Assembly: GCA_011799875.1 (NCBI GenBank)
Contig: CM022298.1
Location: 498,627,357-498,691,356 of the forward strand
Source of the DNA: Thinopyrum elongatum
Taxonomy: Eukaryota; Streptophyta; Magnoliopsida; Poales; Poaceae
Direction: 5' to 3'
Length of the DNA: 64,000 bases
Part shown: in pieces, positions 1 through 12,128 of the stretch
Layout of the letters: each line of letters opens with the position of its first letter
Position numbering within the stretch: position 1 is the first letter of the stretch
Translations under genes and position numbers: made by a program
The notes under the pieces: generated by a model
The model's database searches: none
Seen by the model: the letters and a program-made list of their open reading frames with translations, nothing else
Told to the model about the DNA's origin: nothing

Positions 1-1010
1 GAACATGTTCCGATGGCCAAAATAGGACTTCCCATATATAAATCTTTACCTCCGGACCATTCCGGAACTCCTCGTGATGTCCGGGATCTCATCCGAGACT
101 CCGAACAACTTTCGGTAACCACATACAATTCCCATTACAACTCTAGCGTCACGGAACCTTAAGTGTGTAGACCCTACGGGTTCGGGAACCATGCAGACAT
201 GACCGAGACACCTCTCCGGCTAATAACCAATAGCGGGATCTGGATACCCATATTGGCTCCCACATGTTCCACGATGATCTCATCGGATGAACCATGATGT
301 CGGGGATTCAATCAATCCGGTATACAATTCCCTTTGTCCATCGGTATATTACTTGCCCGAGATTCGATCGTCGGTATCCCTATACCTTGTTCAATCTCGT
401 TACCGTCAAGTCTCTTTACTCGTTCCGTAATGCATGATCTCGTGGCTAACTCCTTAGTCACATTGAGCTCATTATTATGATGCATTACCGAGTGGGCCCA
501 GAGATACCTCTCCGTCATACGGAGTGACAAATCCCAGTCTCGATTCGTGCCAACCCAACAGACACTTTCGGAGATACCTGTAGTGCACCTTTATGGTCAC
601 CCAGTTACTTTGTGACGTTTGATACACCCAAAGAATTCCTACGGTATCCGGGAGTTGCACAATCTCATGGTCTAAGGAAATGATACTTGACATTAGAAAA
701 GCTCTAGCAAACGAACTACACGATCTTGTGCTATGCTTAGGATTGGGTCTTGTCCATCACATCATTCTCCTAATGACGTGATCCCGTTATCAACGACATC
801 CAATGTCCATGGTCAGGAAACCACAACCATCTATTGATCAACGAGCTAGTCAACTAGAGGCTCACTAGGGACATGTTGTGGTCTATGTATTCACACATGT
901 ATTACGGTTTCCGGTTAATACAATTATAGCATGAACAATAGACAATTATCATGAACAAGGAAATATAATAATAACCATTTTATTATTGCCTCTAGGGCAT
1001 ATTTCCAACA
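1..1010 (-). repeat. 3' LTR of the copia element (truncated by window)
   Basis: Position 1 matches position 7053 of the right LTR and position 1010 matches 8062. The whole stretch aligns colinearly with only substitutions. In element orientation the LTR begins at 1010. Its distal 730 bp or so, which correspond to 6324-7052 and include the TATA region, lie left of the window. Confidence 0.95.
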
Positions 1011-1022
1011 GTCTTCCACTTG
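1011..1022 (-). other. Polypurine tract of the copia element
   Basis: On the minus strand CAAGTGGAAGAC lies immediately upstream of the 3' LTR start. This is the expected place and composition for the plus-strand primer of reverse transcription. Confidence 0.75.
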
Positions 1023-1042
1023 CACTAGAGTCAATAATCTAG

Positions 1043-2797
1043 TTACATTGTGATGAATCGAACACCCATAGAGTTCTGGTGTTGATCATGTTTTGCTCGT
1101 GGAAGAGGTTTAGTCAACGAATCTGCGACATTCAGATCCGTATGTACTTTACAAATATCTATGTCTCCATCTTGAATATATTCACGAATGGAGTTGAAGC
1201 GGCGCTTGATGTGCTTGGTGTTCCTGTGAAACCTGGGCTCCTTGGCAATGGCAATAGCTCTAGTGTTGTCACAGAAGAGAGTCATCGGGCCCGACGCATT
1301 GGGAATCACTCCTAGGTCGGTGATAAACTCCTTCATCCAGACTCCTTCCTGAGCTGCTTCCGAGGCAGCTATGTACTCCGCTTCACATGTAGATCCCGCC
1401 ATGACGCTTTGCTTGCAACTGCACCAGCTGACTGCCCCACCATTCAAAATGTACACGTATCTGGTTTGTGACTTGGAGTCATCCAGATCTATGTCAAAGC
1501 TAACATTGACGTAACCCTTTACGACGAGCTCTTCGGCACCTCCATAAACGAGAAACATATCCTTAGTCCTTTTCAGGTACTTCAGGATATTCTTGACCGC
1601 TGTCCAGTGTTCCATTCCGGGATCACTTTGGTACCTCCCTACCAAACTAATGGCAAGGTTCACATCAGGTCTGGTACACAGCATGGCATACATAATAGAG
1701 CCTATGGCTGAGGCATAGGGGATGACACTCATCTTTTCTCTTTCTTCTGCCGAGGTCGGGCGTTGAGCTGTGCTCAATCTCACACCTTGCAATACAGGCA
1801 AGAACCCCTTCTTGGACTGATCCATATTGAACTTCTTCAATATCTTGTCAAGGTATGTGCTTTGTGAAAGACCAATGAGGCGTCTCGATCTATCTCTATA
1901 GATCTTGATGCCTAATATGTAAGCAGCTTCTCCAAGGTCCTTCATTGAAAAACACTTATTCAAGTAGGCCTTTGTGCTTTCCAAAAGTTCTATATCATTT
2001 CCCATCAACAGTATGTCATCCACATATAATATGAGAAATGCTACAGAGCTCCCACTCACTTTCTTGTAAATACAGGCTTCTCCATAAGTCTGTATAAACC
2101 CAAACACTTTGATCATTTCATCAAAGCGAATGTTCCAACTCTGAGATGCTTGCACCAGCCCATAGATGGAGCGCTGGAGCTTGCATACTTTGTCAGCATT
2201 CTTAGGATCGACAAAACCTTCCGGCTGCATCATATACAGTTCTTCCTTAAGGAAACCATTAAGGAATGCCGTTTTGACGTCCATTTGCCAGATCTCATAA
2301 TCATAGAATGCGACAATTGCTAACATGATTCGGAAGGACTTCAGCTTCACTACGGGTGAGAAGGTCCCATCGTAGTCAACCCCTTGAACTTGTCAATAAC
2401 CCTTAGCGACAAGCCGAGCCTTATAGACGGTCACATTACCATCCGCGTCAGTCTTCCTCTTAAAGATCCACTTATTCTCTATGGCTTGCCGATCATCGGG
2501 CAAGTCCATCAAAGTCCATACTTTGTTTTCATACATGGATCCTATCTCGGATTTCATGGCTTCAAGCCATTTGTTGGAATCCGGGCCCGCCATCGCTTCT
2601 TCGTAGTTCGAAGGTTCACCGTTGTCTAACAACATGCTTTCCAGGACAGGGTTGCCGTACCACTCTGGTGCGGAACGTGTCCTCGTGGACCTACGAAGTT
2701 CAGTAGCAACTTGACCTGAAGTTTCATGATCATCATCATTAACTTCCTCTCTAGTCGGTGCAGGCACCACAGAAACATCTTCCTGAGCTGTGCTACT
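1043..2797 (-). pseudogene. Copia reverse transcriptase and RNase H
   Basis: One frame from 2797 to 1043 holds the start of RT (ENKWIFKRKTDADGNV..., ending ARLVAKGY). It is interrupted by a stop at 2393-2395 and then continues from about 2392. In the long downstream piece (Met at 2350) the palm Asp lies in QMDVKTAFLNG (residue about 24) and the YVDD catalytic box is at about residues 109-112. RNase H follows, with the conserved CDN and TKHI motifs, and ends near residue 435. RT copies the element RNA and RNase H degrades the template. Apart from the stops, the catalytic boxes look intact. Confidence 0.92.
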
Positions 2798-3154
2798 CTA
2801 TGGTTCAAGAGGGGGTACCTCGTCAAGTTCTACTTTCCTCCCACTTACTTCTTTCGAGAGAAACTCTTTCTCCAGAAAGGATCCATTCTTGGCAACAAAG
2901 ATCTTGCCTTCGGATCTGAGGTAGAAGGTATACCCAATAGTTTCCTTAGGGTATCCTATGAAGACGCATTTTTCCGATTTGGGTTCGAGCTTTTCAGGTT
3001 GAAGTTTCTTAACATAAGCATCGCATCCCCAAACTTTCAGAAACGATAGCTTAGGTTTCTTCCCAAACCATAATTCATACAGTGTCGTCTCAACGGATTT
3101 AGACAGTGCCCTATTTAAAGTGAATGCGGCAGTCTCTAAAGCATAACCCCAAAA

Positions 3155-3826
3155 TTATAGCGGTAGATCGGTAAGAGACATCATAGATCGCACCATATCC
3201 AATAGAGTGCGATTACGACGTTTGGACACACCATTACGCTGAGGTGTTCCAGGCGGCGTGAGTTGTGAAACAATTCCACATTTCCTTAAGTGCGTGCCAA
3301 ACTCGTGACTCAAGTATTCTCCTCCACGATCTGATCGTAAGAACTTTATTTTCCTGTCACGTTGATTCTCTACCTCGCTCTGAAATTCCTTGAACCTTTC
3401 AAAGGTCTCAGACTTGTGTTTCATTAAGTAGACATACCCATATCTACTTAAGTCATCAGTGAGGGTGAGAACATAACGATAGCCACCGCGAGCCTCAACG
3501 CTCATCAGACCGCATACATCAGTATGTATTATTTCCAACAAGTTGGTTGCTCGCTCCATTGTTCCGGAGAACGGATTCTTGGTCGTTTTGCCCATGAGGC
3601 ATGGTTCGCACGTGTCAAATGATTCGTAATCAAGAGACTCCAAAAGTCCATCTGCATGGAGTTTCTTCATGCGTTTGATACCAATGTGACCATGGCGGCA
3701 GTGCCACAAGTATGTGGGACTATCATTATCAACCTTACATCTTTTGGCATTCACACTATGAATATGTGTAACATCACGTTCGAGATTCAATAAAAAATAA
3801 ACCATTGACCAGCGGGGCATGACCAT
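3155..3826 (-). pseudogene. Copia integrase
   Basis: The N-terminal HHCC zinc-binding set is visible (H42, H47, C73, C76), then the catalytic core with Asp in HTDVCG (about residue 103) and Asp in RSDRGGE (about 166). The third catalytic residue should be Glu in the usual NGV(A/S)ERRNRT block, but here it reads NGVSKRRNRT, a Glu-to-Lys change that one G-to-A transition explains. An in-frame stop ends this piece just before the RT linker. Integrase joins the cDNA ends to host DNA; this copy should be inactive. Confidence 0.9.
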
Positions 3827-4607
3827 AAAACATATCTCTCATATAAATAGAACAACCATTATTCTCGGATTTAAATGAGTAGCCATCTCGCATTAAACGA
3901 GATCCAGATACAATGTTCATGCTCAAAGCTGGCACTAAATAACAATTATTGAGGTTTAAAACTAATCCCGAAGGTAAATGTAGAGGTAGCGTGCCGACGG
4001 CGATCACATCGACCTTGGAACCATTCCCGACGCGCATCGTCACCTCGTCCTTCGCCAGTCTCCGCTTATTCCGCAGCTCCTGCTTTGAGTTACAAATGTG
4101 AGCAACTGCACCGGTATCAAATACCCAGGAGCTACTATGAGCGCTGGTAAGGTACACATCAATAACATGTATATCATATATACCTTTGGCGTTGCCGGCC
4201 TTCTTATCCGCTAAGTACTTGGGGCAATTCCGCTTCCAGTGACCATTTCCCTTGCAATAAAAGCACTCAGTCTCAGGCTTGGGTCCATTCTTTGGCTTCT
4301 TCCCGACAACTGACTTACCGGGCGCGGCAACTCCCTTGCCGTCCTTCTTGAAGTTCTTCTTACCCTTGCCTTTCTTGAAACTAGTGGTCTTATTCACCAT
4401 CAACACTTGATGTTCCTTTTTGATCTCCACCTCCACTGATTTCAGCATTGAATATAACTCAGGAATGGACTTCTCCATCCCATGCATATTGTAGTTCATC
4501 ACAAAGCTCTTGTAGCTAGGTGGAAGCGACTGGAGGATCCCGTCAATGACCGAGTCATCTGGAAGATTAACTCCTAGCTGAGACAAGCGGTTGTGCAACC
4601 CAGACAT
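3774..4607 (-). pseudogene. Copia gag C-terminus, zinc knuckle and protease
   Basis: This 277-residue frame continues gag after the frameshift. It carries a lysine-rich RNA-binding stretch (about residues 78-110), a CCHC zinc knuckle (C115, C118, H123, C128) and an aspartic protease site Asp-Thr-Gly at residues 164-166, followed by a hydrophobic glycine-containing stretch. In the family the knuckle packages RNA and the protease cuts the polyprotein inside virus-like particles. The DTG is intact. The frame runs into the integrase frame with a small overlap at 3774-3826, so another shift separates them. Confidence 0.88.
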
Positions 4608-5029
4608 TTTGAGTATATATGCTCGCTGACATAGCTGTTTTCCTCCATCTTACAACTGTAGAACTTGTCGGAGACTTCATATCTCACGACCCAGGCATGA
4701 GCTTGGAAAACCATTTTCAGCTCTTGGAACATCTCATATGCTCCGTGTTGCTCAAAACGCTTTTGGAGCCCCGGTTCTAAGCTGTAAAGCATGCCGCACT
4801 GAACCAGGGAGTAATCATCACTACGCGACTGCCAGGCGTTCATAACATCTTGAGTTGCTGGGAAAATGGGTGCGTCACCTAGCGGTGCTTCAAGGACATA
4901 TGCTTTCTTGGTAGCTATGAGGATGATCCTCAAGTTACGGACCCAGTCCGTATAGTTGCTACCATCGTATTTCAGCTTGGTTTTCTCTAGGAACGTGTTG
5001 AAGTTGAGGGCAACATTAGCATGGGCCAT
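4574..5029 (-). pseudogene. Copia gag, N-terminal part
   Basis: The capsid-like N-terminal part of gag starts at the ATG at 5029 (MAHANVALNFN...). It shows the usual copia gag block KYDGSNYTDWVRNLR near residues 20-33 and a Trp/Leu-rich helical region after it. The frame is lost after about residue 137, where two extra bases in a TA run shift reading; the correct frame resumes in the 3774-4607 piece. The start is chosen because it is the first Met after the long leader and matches the family's usual gag start. Confidence 0.88.
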
Positions 5030-6323
5030 TGGATCTACAAGATAGGTTGTAAAGACAATTTTAGACTAAGTTCATGATAATTAAGTTCATCTGATCAAAT
5101 TATTTAATGAACTCCCACTCAGATAGACATCCCTCTAGTCATCTAAGTGATACATGATCCGAAATGACTAGGCTGTGTCCGATCATCACGTGAGACGGAC
5201 TAGTCATCAACGGTGAACATCTCCATGTTGATCGCATCTACTATACGACTCATGCTCGACCTTTCAGTCTCTCGTCTTCCGAGGCCATGTCTGTACATGC
5301 TAGGCTCGTCAAGTCAACCTAAGTGTTTCGCATGTGTAAATCTGGCTTACACCCGTTGTATGCGAACGTTAGAATCTATCACACCCGATCATCATGTGGT
5401 GCTTCGAAACAACGAACCTTCGCAACGGTGCACACTTAGGGGGAACACATTTCTTGAAATTTTTTAGTGAGGGATCATCTTATTTATGCTACCGTCGTTC
5501 TAAGCAAATAAGATGTAAACATGATAAACATCACATGCAAATCATAAAGTGACATGATATGGCCAATATCATCTTGCGCTTTTGATCTCCATCTTCGAGG
5601 CGTGGCATGATCACCATCGTCACCGGCATGACACCATGATCTCCATCGTCATGATCTCCATCATCGTGTCTTCATGAAGTTGTCTCGCCAACTATTACTT
5701 CTACTACTATGGCTAACGGTTAGCAATAAAGTAAAGTAATTACATGGCGTTTTCATTGACATGCAGGTCATACAATAAATTAAGACAACTCCTATGGCTC
5801 CTGCCGGTTGTCATACTCATCGACATGCAAGTCGTGATTCCTATTACAAGAACATGATCAATCTCATACATCACATATATAATTCATCACATCCTTTTGG
5901 CCATATCACATCACATAGCATACCCTGCAAAAACAAGTTAGACGTCCTCTAATTGTTGTTGCATGTTTTACGTGGCTGCTATGGGTTTCTAGCAAGAACG
6001 TTTCTTACCTACGCAAAAGCCACAACGGTGATTTGCCAATTGCTATTTACCCTTCATAAGGACCCCCTTCATCGAATCCGATCCGACTAAAGTGGGAGAG
6101 ACAGACACCCGCTAGCCACCTTATGCAAAAAGTGCATGTCAGTCGGTGGAACCTGTCTCACGTAATCGTACGTGTAAGGTCGGTCCGGGCCACTTCATCC
6201 CACAATGCCGCCGAATCAAGATAGGACTAGTAATGGTAAGCAAATTGAACAAATCATTGCCCACAACTACTTGTGTTCTACTCGTGCATAGAATCTACGC
6301 ATAGACCTAGCTCACGATGCCAC
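5030..6323 (-). other. Copia untranslated leader
   Basis: About 1.3 kb between the 5' LTR and the gag start. It has no supported ORF and is AT-rich with scattered short repeats. Leader length and position fit Angela/BARE elements, where this region holds dimerisation and packaging signals. I cannot place those signals from sequence alone. Confidence 0.75.
6306..6323 (-). other. Primer binding site of the copia element
   Basis: Immediately after the 5' LTR end the minus strand reads GTGGCATCGTGAGC. This resembles, with several mismatches, TGGTATCAGAGC, which pairs with initiator methionine tRNA in this lineage. The position is exact but the motif has drifted. Confidence 0.65.
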
Positions 6324-8062
6324 TGTTGGGGAACGTAGTAATAATTCAAAAAATTCCTACGTGTCACCAAGATCAATCTAGGAGATGCTAGCAACAAGTG
6401 AGAGGGAGTGCATCTTCATACCCTTGAAGATCGCTAAGCGGAAGCGTTACAAGAACGCGGTTGATGGAGTCGTACTCGCGGTGATTCAAATCGCGGAAGA
6501 TCCGATTCAAGCGCCGAACGTACGGCGCCTCCGCGTTCAACACACGTATAGCCCGGGGACGTCTCCTCCTTCTTGATCCAGCAAGGGGAGAGGAGAAGTT
6601 GAGGGAGAGCTCCGGCAGCACAACGGCGTGGTGGTGGAGCTTGCGGTTCTCCGGCAGGGCTTCGCCAAGTACTACGGAGAAGGAGGAGGAGTTGGAGGGG
6701 GGAAAGGCTGCGCCAGGGGAAGGGTTGCAGCTCCCATGCACCTCCCCACTATATATAGGGGTGGAGGGGGCTGGTTTATTGCCCTCCAAGTCCATTTGGG
6801 CGTTGGCAAAGGTGGGAGGAAAGAAATCCCATCCTTTCCCTTCCCCACCGATTGTTATCCCCCCTTTTTAGGGATCTTGATCTTATCCCTTCAGGATATG
6901 ATCTTATTCCTTCTAAGGGGGGATCTTGGTGCGCCTTGACCAGGGGTGTGGGGCCTTGCCCCCACTACCCACGTTCATGTGGGTCCCCCCATGCAGGTGG
7001 GCCCCACTCCGAAACCTTCTAGAACCTTCCAGGTACAATACCGAAAAATTCCGAACATTTTCCGGTGGCCAAAATAGGACTTCCCATATATAAACCTTTA
7101 CCTCCGGACCATTCCGGAACTCCTCGTGATGTCTGGGATCTCATCCGAGACTCCGAACAACTTTCGGTAACCACATACAATTCCCATTACAACTCTAGCG
7201 TCACGGAACCTTAAGTGTGTAGACCCTACGGGTTCAGGAACCATGCAGACATGACCGAGACACCTCTCCGGCCAATAACCAATAGTGGGATCTGGATACC
7301 CATATTGGCTCCCACATGTTCCACGATGATCTCATCAAATGAACCACGATGTCGGGGATTCAATCAATCCCGTATACAATTCCCTTTGTCCATCGGTATG
7401 TTTCTTGCCCGAGATTCGATCGTCGGTATCCCTATACCTTGTTCAATCTCGTTACTGGCAAGTCTCTTTACTCGTTCTATAACGCATGATCCCGTGGCTA
7501 ACTCGTTAGTCACATTGAGCTCATTATGATGATGCATTACCGAGTGGGCCCAGAGATACCTCTCCGTCATACGGAGTGACAAATCCCAGTCTCGATTCGT
7601 GCCAACCCAACAGACACTTTCGGAGATACCTGTAGTGCACCTTTATGGTCACCCAGTTACGTTGTGACGTTTGATACACCCAAAGCATTCCTACGGTATC
7701 CGGGAGTTGCACAATATCATGGTATAAGGAAATGATACTTGACATTAGAAAAGCTCTAGCAAACGAACTACACGATCTTGTGCTATGCTTAGGATTGGGT
7801 CTTGTCCATCACATCATTCTCCTAATGATGTGATCCTGTTATCAACGACATCCAATGTCCATGGTCTGGAAACCACAACCATCTATTGATCAACGATCTA
7901 GTGAACTAGAGGCTCACTAGGGACATGCTGTGGTCTATGTATTCACACATGTATTACGGTTTCCGGTTAATACAATTATAGCATGAACAATAGACAATTA
8001 TCATGAACAAGGAAATATAATAATAACCATTTTATTATTGCCTCTAGGGCATATTTCCAACA
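6324..8062 (-). repeat. 5' LTR of the copia element
   Basis: Complete 1739-bp LTR with TGTTGG...CCAACA ends, matching the expected 1.7-1.8 kb for the family. It carries the element promoter. Several ORFs of 60-135 codons in it are chance reading frames. Confidence 0.95.
6752..6759 (-). promoter_or_regulatory. TATA box of the copia 5' LTR
   Basis: On the minus strand CCCCTATATATAGTGGGG contains a clean TATA box inside the LTR, oriented towards gag. Transcription would start a few tens of bases to the left. Confidence 0.7.
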
Positions 8063-8886
8063 ATAAGTTCACAAGGTCACATAACCCACAAGTTGACCAC
8101 CAAAACATACATCAAGTGGATCACGTGAATATCCCATTGTCACCACAGATAAACACATGCAAGACATACATCAAGTGTTCTCAAATCCTTAAAGACTCAA
8201 TCCGATAAGATTACGTCAAAGGGAAAACTCAATTCATTACAAGAAGGTAGAGGGGGAGAAACATCATAAGATCCAACTATAATAGCAAAGCTCGCGGTAC
8301 ATCAAGATCGTGCCAAATCAAGAACACGAGAGAGAGAGAGATCAAACACATAGCTACTGGTACATACCCTCAGCCCCGAGGGTGAACTACTCCCTCCTCG
8401 TCATGGAGAGTGCCGGGATGATGAAGATGGCCACCAGTGATGATTTCCCCCTCCGACAGGGTGCTGGAATAGGCTACAGAGGCTTGCGGCGGCGGAACTC
8501 CCGATCTAGGTTTTGTTCTGGGGTTTTTGGGATTTATAAGAGGTGTTGGCGTCGGGGACAAGTCAAGGGGGCCCACGAGGCGACGACAAGGATGGAGGGT
8601 GCGCCCTCCACCCTTATGGTGGCCTCGGGACTCTTCTGGCCCAACTCTTTTGCTTCGGGGGCTTATTTTGGTCCATAAAAAATCACCGTAAATTTCCGGT
8701 CATTTGGACTCCGTTTGATATTCATTTTCTGTAAAACTCAAAAACAAGGAAAAAACAGAAACTGGCACTGGGCTCTAGGTTAATAGGTTAGTCCCAAAAA
8801 TCATATAAATTCATATAAAACATCCAAGATAGATAATATAATAGCATGGAACAATAAAAAATTATAGATACGTTGGAGACGTATCA
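8063..8886 (-). repeat. Gypsy LTR fragment, minus strand, hosting the copia insertion
   Basis: On the minus strand the LTR starts at 8886 with TGATACGTCTCCAACGTATC, the same start as the other gypsy LTRs in this window, and runs left to 8063, where the copia element was inserted. A TATA-like CTTATAAATCCC lies about 340 bp in. The remainder should lie left of the window. Its start abuts the gypsy pol at 8887, so this element probably inserted into that one. Confidence 0.82.
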
Positions 8887-8888
8887 TA

Positions 8889-11800
8889 TTGCATCCAACT
8901 TGGTTGGCGAATCCAGTGGTGGTGCCCAAGGCGAATGGGAAATGGAGGCTTTGCATAGATTTCACAGATCTAAATAACGCATGCCCGAAGGACCCATTCC
9001 CCTTGCTGGGCATCGATCAGATTGTGGATTCCACCTTTGGATGTGACCTACTTTCCTTCTTGGATGCCTACTCCGGGTACCACCAGATTTTCATGTCCGA
9101 AGAAGACGAAGAGAAGATCGCGTTTGTAACCCCATGTGGCACGTACTGCTTTGTACGTATGCCCTTTGGGTTAAAAAGCGCTGGATCCACTTTCGCGAGA
9201 GCAGTATAGATTGGCTTTGAGTCCCAGTTGCACAGGAATATTGAAGCCTACATGGATGATATAGTGGTCAAAACCAAGGACAAATCAACTCTCATTCAGG
9301 ACTTGGAAGAGACCTTTGCAAATCTACGCAAGGTCAACTTGAAGCTGAACCCAGAGAAGTGTGTGTTTGGCATTCCTTCCGGCAAGCTGCTTGGCTTCTT
9401 TGTGTCCCACCGGGGGATAGAGGCCAACCCCGACAAGATCAAGGCAATTGAGCAGATTCAGGCACCCAAGACAGTTAAAGACATGAGGCGTTTGACTGGA
9501 TGTGTTGCCATGCTAAGCAGGTTCATTTCCAAGTCAGTCGAACACGCCCTGCCGTTCTTCAAAATCTTGAAGAAGGCTGGGCCCATGAAGTGGACCCCGA
9601 AGGCAGACGTTGCACTGCAGGATATGAAGACCTATCTTTCCTCTGTCCCCACCTTAGTCGCTCCAAAACCACAAGAACCGTTGCTGCTATACTTAGCGGC
9701 AACCAATCAAGTGGTTAGCTCAGCGCTGGTGGCGCAGCAGGAAGTAGATGAAGAAGTAGCTGCAACTGCCGTCCCCTCTGGAGAAGGAAGTGAACTCGCC
9801 CCGGCAAGATCAGAGGCAGATCAGAACAAGGAGGAGCGGGGTAATGGAGACAGCTCCAAGGTCGCGGCAAGGAAGAAAGTGGTGCAGCGCCCAGTGTACT
9901 TCGTTAGATCCCTGTTGCAGGGGGCTAGGTCGAGGTACTCTGGCGTGCAAAAGTTGATTTTTGGCCTCATCATCGCCTCAAGGAAACTGCGCCACTACTT
10001 TCAAGCCCACGAGATCACGGTTGTCACCCACTTCCCCTTGCAACGCATATTGAGGAAACCTGAGGCCACTGGCAGGATAGTGGAATGGGCTTTGGAGTTA
10101 TCCAGCTTTGGTTTGAAGTTCGAGAGCACGTCAACCATTCAGAGCAGAGCACTGGTGGACTTTATTGCGCAATGGACGCCTACCCCTAATGAATACGTGT
10201 TGGAGACAGTTATCCTCGGCAAGGAAGCGCCCCAAGAATGGATCACGTACTTTGATGGTGCCTTCTCCCTACAAGGTACAGGAGCTGGCATGCTTCTTGT
10301 TGCTCCCTCTGGGGAGCACCTCAAGTACGTGGTTCAAATGCATTTCCCTCGGGAGAAGGCTACCAACAATACAGCAGAATATGAAGGACTCCTTGCCGGG
10401 CTCAGGATCGCAACAGAACTGGGAATCAAGAAGTTGATCATTCATGGAGATTCGCAACTTTTGGTGAGGCAAGTGAACAAGGATTATCAAAGCCCATTGA
10501 TGGAGGCATACGTCGAGGAAGTGAGAAAGTTGGAGGAGCGCTTTGATGGATTGCAAACAGAGCACATACCGCGTGCGGAAAACAGCATTGCAGATCATCT
10601 GTCAAAGTGCACTGCGCAAAAACTCCCTGTGGAACCAGGGACTTTTGTTCTCCATCTGACTCAACCCTCTGTATCTCGGGCAACAATGGCCAGGAAGAGG
10701 AGGAAACTGGACTCCAGCAGGCCTCTCCCGGCAGAGCCCTCTGAGGTCCCCGACAAAAAGGTTGGCGGGAATAGCTCCATTTCACCTAGTGAGTAGCACC
10801 CTCCCGCTGAACTACCAATCTCTGCGGTCGAGGAGTGTGCTCCCATGATTGAGGAGGTGCCGCTGGTCCTCATTGCTGAGCCTCAGGCTCCAACTTGGGC
10901 GCGTCACATAGTCCATTTCCTCCAAACAGGAGAACTTCCTGAAGAGCAAGAAGAAGCTGAAAGAGTAGCCCGGAGGGCCAGTATGTATCAGTTCGTTGAC
11001 GACACGCTCTACAGAAGAAGGCCCAACGGAGTAAAATTGAAGTGCATTTGCCGGGAAGAAGGAAAGGAACTGCTGGCAGAGATACACAAGGGTATATGCG
11101 GCTCCCACATTGGATCGAGGGCCCTGGTTGGAAAAGCCTTCCGGCAAGGTTTTTACTGGCCCACGGCCCTCCAAGATGCAATTGAGCTAGTCACCAAGTG
11201 TGAAGCCTGCCAGTTCCACTCCAAGAATATCCATCAGCCTTCTCAAGCTCTCCAGACGATCCCTTTGTCATGGCCCTTCTCGGTCTGGGGGCTCGACATC
11301 TTGGGCCCCTTCCCCCGTGCTACCGGGGGCTTTGAGTTCTTGTTCGTCGCTATCGACAAGTTCACAAAGTGGCTAGAGGTGGAGCCCGTGAGGAAGGTCA
11401 CCGCACAGTCAGCTATCAAGTTCTTGAAAGGATTGGTGTGCCGTTTCAGAGTGCCTGCCAGGATCATCACTAACAATGGCACCCAATTCAAAAGCCGCGC
11501 CTTCATGCAATAAGTTCATGCCCTCGGAAGCAAAGTCTCATTTGCCTCTGTTGCCCATCCCAGAAGCAACGGACAAGCTGAGAGGGCAAACGCTGAAGTG
11601 CTGCGAGGACTCAAGACAAGAACATTTGATAGGCTGTAGAAGTGCGGCAGGCGGTGGATCAACGAGCTGCCGGTGGTTCTTTGGTCCCTCTGTACGACAC
11701 CAAATCGAGCTACCGGGCAGACTCCTTTCTCCCTAGTCTATGGGGAAGGAGTTATCCCCACGGAACTCATATACGAATCACCTCAAGTGCTTGCCTACAA

Positions 11801-12128
11801 TGAAGTAGCGCAGGAACAGCACCGGCGTGACGACACTGTGCTACTTGAGGAGAACCGTCTCTGGGCTGCTACGTGTGCTGCATGCTACCAGCAAGCCCTG
11901 CGTCGCTATCACAGCCGCAGGGTTCATGCCCGGAGCTTTGAGGAAGGCGACCTTGTCCTTAGGCGTGTTCAGTCCACCAAGGCTGCAAACAAGTTGACGC
12001 CAAAGTGGGAAGGCCCTTACCGGGTAGTATGAGTCACCAGACCCGGTGCAGTCCGTCTGGAGACCGGAGATGGCATTAAGTTGCAAAACTCATGGAACAT
12101 TGAGCATCTCCGTAAGTTCTACCCGTAA
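8889..12128 (+). pseudogene. Gypsy pol (RT, RNase H, integrase), one frame with five nonsense codons
   Basis: All domains lie in a single frame of 1,080 codons ending TAA at 12126-12128; there is no frameshift. In-frame stops are at 9207 (TAG), 10794 (TAG), 11511 (TAA), 11637 (TAG) and 12030 (TGA). RT shows FLDAYSGYHQI and the catalytic YMDD (about 9246-9257). RNase H shows YFDGAFS, NTAEYEGL, HGDSQLL and ENSIADHLS, so its acidic residues are present. Integrase shows the zinc-binding region (CEACQFHSK), WGLDILGPFP with the first Asp, then TNNGTQF where the family has TDNGTQF, so the second catalytic Asp is Asn. The C-terminal part ends KWEGPYRVV and RKFYP. Confidence 0.92.

Larger units (their letters stand above)
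1043..5029 (-). pseudogene. Copia gag-pol polyprotein, broken
   Basis: One polyprotein should run gag, zinc knuckle, protease, integrase, reverse transcriptase, RNase H in this order, and all modules are present in copia order. It is interrupted by a two-base frameshift in gag (a TATATA run at about 4613-4620 where TATA is expected) and by in-frame stops between integrase and RT (about 3153-3155), at 2798-2800, and at 2393-2395 inside RT. The catalytic Glu of integrase also reads Lys. The protein pieces are described separately. The pattern is ordinary post-insertion decay. Confidence 0.92.
1..8062 (-). mobile_element. Copia LTR retrotransposon, Angela/BARE-1/WIS type
   Basis: The element reads right to left: 5' LTR (6324-8062), primer site, about 1.3 kb leader, gag-pol (5029 to 1043), purine tract, then the 3' LTR (1010 leftward), which is cut by the window edge. 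The LTR starts TGTTGGAAATATGCCC on the minus strand, the start I associate with Angela/BARE-1/WIS. Aligning the shared 1010 bp of the two LTRs by eye gives about 31 substitutions and no net length change (about 3%). At the usual grass rate of 1.3e-8 per site per year that is roughly 1.2 million years. It sits in another LTR (8063-8886). The right flank is ATAAG; the matching left duplication lies outside the window. The coding region is broken by a frameshift and several stops, so this copy cannot be autonomous. Confidence 0.93.

Noticed and set aside
6388..6795. 135-codon ORF on the minus strand within the copia 5' LTR.
   Set aside because: It covers the TATA box and the transcribed leader part of the LTR and has no known domain.
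7215..7745. Paired ORFs in the copia LTRs (also 312-693).
   Set aside because: They recur because the LTR recurs, and they sit in the promoter-proximal LTR on both strands. There is no protein similarity.
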